Shown here: piece after piece, positions 6,198 to 7,197 of the stretch | How the letters are laid out: every line of letters starts with the position of its first letter | How positions within the stretch are numbered: the stretch's first letter is position 1 | Source: Desulfobacterales bacterium | Lineage (GTDB): Bacteria; Desulfobacterota; DSM-4660; Desulfatiglandales; Desulfatiglandaceae | Length of the DNA: 7,197 nucleotides | Reading direction: 5' to 3' | NCBI GenBank assembly: GCA_022013615.1 | Contig: JAKLQB010000352.1 | Location: forward strand, 1-7,197 | Notes under the pieces: generated by a model | The model's database searches: none | What the model saw: the letters and a program-made list of their open reading frames with translations, nothing else | Told to the model about the DNA's origin: nothing | Made by a program: the position numbers and the translations under genes

Positions 6198-6829
6198 TAG
6201 ATGTTCGATATCTCTGTCTTTCTTACACCGTTCGCGGCCATAAATTTTTCCAGCGTCTCATAGGGCTGTGCACCAACTAATTTATCCTGATTGATCACGA
6301 ATGTCGGAACGGCCGTAATCCCCCTCGCTTTCGAAATTGCCCAATCCTCATCCACCGGATCCTTGAAGGCCCTTGTCGAAAGAACGGCCTCTGCCTCCTC
6401 TCGAGGGAGTCCGACCGATACAGCCAAATCTAAAAGCACCGGAATTTTTGCGATGTTTTTACCATCTACAAAGTATGCTTTGAAAGCCGCCATATGAAAT
6501 GCATCCCCCCTGTTTTTTGATTCGGCCCAGCTCCCCAATTCCTGGGCAAGACGGCTGTTATAGGTTTTTCTTCTCTCCCCGAAAGGGAGTCCCAGTTCCG
6601 CAGCTTTGTTTTTCAATCGGTGCATAATTTGATTTACATCTACGGGGTGATTTTCAAAGAGCTTTTCAAGAGAAAGCCCTTCCTCCGGCGTGTCCGGGTG
6701 AAGGGGAAAAGCCCGCCACCGAACCGCGATGGCGTATTCATTTTTGAGCTGTTCGATACTCCCGGTAACGAAGTAGCACCACGGTCAGATGTAATCGGAA
6801 AATATCTCGAGTGTTAAAGGTATTGGCAT
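6197..6829 (-). CDS. FrnE/DsbA-family thiol oxidoreductase, selenoprotein with UPWC active site (TGA 6785-6787 read as Sec)
   Basis: Conventional reading gives only 142 residues from an internal ATG at 6625, lacking the thioredoxin-fold N-terminus. The same frame continues upstream through a single TGA to an ATG at 6829, preceded by AGAGAGG (6843-6837) at 7 nt spacing. The N-terminus reads MPIPLTLEIFSDYI-U-PWCYF, a match to the FrnE/DsbA pattern IxSDxxCPWCY, with the TGA at the first active-site cysteine (U15; C18 is the only cysteine). Further family features are RAFPLHPDTPEEG, FKAYFVDGKNI (about 116-126) and the cis-proline loop AVPTFVI (P175) with GAQPYETL. The total of 210 residues is normal for the family. 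FrnE-type proteins are dithiol oxidoreductases/isomerases; no signal peptide is seen, so it is likely cytoplasmic. A SECIS-like hairpin follows the TGA. Decoding needs SelA/B/C/D, which are not in the window. The alternative is a nonsense mutation or a base error in TGC/TGT. Confidence 0.88.
6748..6777 (-). promoter_or_regulatory. Candidate bacterial SECIS element for the selenoprotein gene
   Basis: The hairpin lies immediately 3' of the TGA on the minus strand. GCT (6777-6775) pairs with AGC (6750-6748). After a small internal loop, TTCG (6772-6769) pairs with CGAA (6755-6752). A U/U mismatch follows, then TAC (6767-6765) pairs with GTA (6759-6757), closing the five-base loop CGGGA. The loop begins 20 nt after the UGA and has G in its second position, as usual for bacterial SECIS elements. 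The U/U mismatch lies three pairs below the loop, comparable to the bulged U of E. coli fdhF. The loop lacks the GU of fdhF. Folding was done by eye. Confidence 0.68.
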
Positions 6830-6908
6830 GTCTCATCCTCTCTGTGTGAAAAGGGGTCTCCCATTAAAATATTTTTTCCATTTTCCAGTGAACTGTACTT
6901 TATATTTT

Positions 6909-7197
6909 TCATTCATTGCCGTTTTTATCTTGTTTATGATCCCGAAACAGACCGGTAAAAAGGCTGAAGGTCGCACCCGCGATCGGTTTGATATGGCTGA
7001 CCCGGAAGATGAGATCTCGATGGAGGATCGGTTCCACGGGCCGGACCTCTTTGAACTTTCGAAGAAAGATGCCGGCGGCAACCAGACGCACGAGTCCTGA
7101 AATCAGGAATATCGCGTGTAGAATGAAAAGTGGCTCCCAGCTCCAGGGTCCTATAGATAAGCTCCGGGGCAAATGACCGGCGGCATACCCACCCAAA
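6909..7197 (-). CDS. MFS transporter, C-terminal end (partial, runs off the right edge)
   Basis: About 95 codons are visible. The sequence LGGYAAGHL, a hydrophobic stretch (EPLFILHAIFLISGLVRLVA to AGIFL), then RKFKEVRPVEPI and a polar tail resembles the last transmembrane helices and cytoplasmic end of major facilitator transporters. The substrate cannot be told. The TTG at 7196 is an internal codon, not a start. It ends 79 bp before the ATG of the selenoprotein gene with no obvious terminator between, so the two may be co-transcribed. The gap 6830-6908 holds no other feature that I recognise beyond the Shine-Dalgarno sequence of the next gene. Confidence 0.6.
   Translation of the reverse strand, partial: LGGYAAGHLPRSLSIGPWSWEPLFILHAIFLISGLVRLVAAGIFLRKFKEVRPVEPILHRDLIFRVSHIKPIAGATFSLFTGLFRDHKQDKNGNE

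Noticed and set aside
6197..6625. Short gene starting at the internal ATG 6625
   Set aside because: It would lack the N-terminal strand and active site of the thioredoxin fold, while the homologous N-terminus is present upstream in the same frame.
6820..6908. Promoter for the selenoprotein gene
   Set aside because: The gap is AT-rich and contains AAAATATTTT, but no hexamer pair with proper spacing; co-transcription with the upstream gene is as likely.
6833..7081. Minus-strand 82-codon frame overlapping the MFS gene end
   Set aside because: It lies in an alternative frame of the transporter C-terminus, has biased low-information composition, and overlaps the leader of the selenoprotein gene.

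Overview
The window reads as a chromosomal segment of a Gram-negative, probably anaerobic bacterium of the Desulfobacterota/Deltaproteobacteria type. This is an inference from three things: a type IV pilus gene (pilC) beside a PilS-like kinase, a TIGR03960/TIGR03936-type radical SAM protein that appears to have been encoded as one fused polypeptide, and an in-frame UGA read most simply as selenocysteine. Every gene I can support lies on the minus strand, so transcription runs from the right edge to the left. All plus-strand open frames look like shadows.

Right part (6197-7197): the C-terminal end of a probable MFS transporter enters from the right edge. It is followed by a FrnE/DsbA-family thiol oxidoreductase. 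Read conventionally, this second gene looks like a 142-residue fragment without its active site. The same frame continues upstream through one TGA at 6785-6787 to an ATG at 6829 with a Shine-Dalgarno sequence. The TGA falls exactly on the first position of the CPWC active site, and a SECIS-like hairpin starts 7 nt after it (apical loop 20 nt after it). I therefore annotate a 210-residue selenoprotein with a UPWC motif. This is the main finding.

Middle (4374-6196): the selenoprotein gene ends in a hairpin plus U-run terminator. A 156-bp MITE-like element with 20-bp terminal inverted repeats follows, then pilC (inner-membrane platform protein of the type IV pilus). After pilC comes a 391-bp gene-free stretch containing a second inverted-repeat element (arms made of about 8-nt units), a perfect 19-nt palindrome and two short TCCCGC/GCGGGA hairpins.

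Left part (1-4373): a PilS-like six-TM/PAS histidine kinase. No pilR, pilB or pilT is present in the window. Next comes a radical SAM/B12-binding-domain protein whose reading frame breaks near 937-944. The rest of that protein, including a Cys-rich linker and the DUF2344 (TIGR03936) domain, continues in another frame down to position 85, so the two apparent genes are best understood as one fused gene of about 834 residues with a single-base frameshift. A strong hairpin at 51-80 follows the stop codon.

Five short palindromes with the TCCCGC...GCGGGA pattern lie in the intergenic spaces and look like a dispersed REP-type repeat family.
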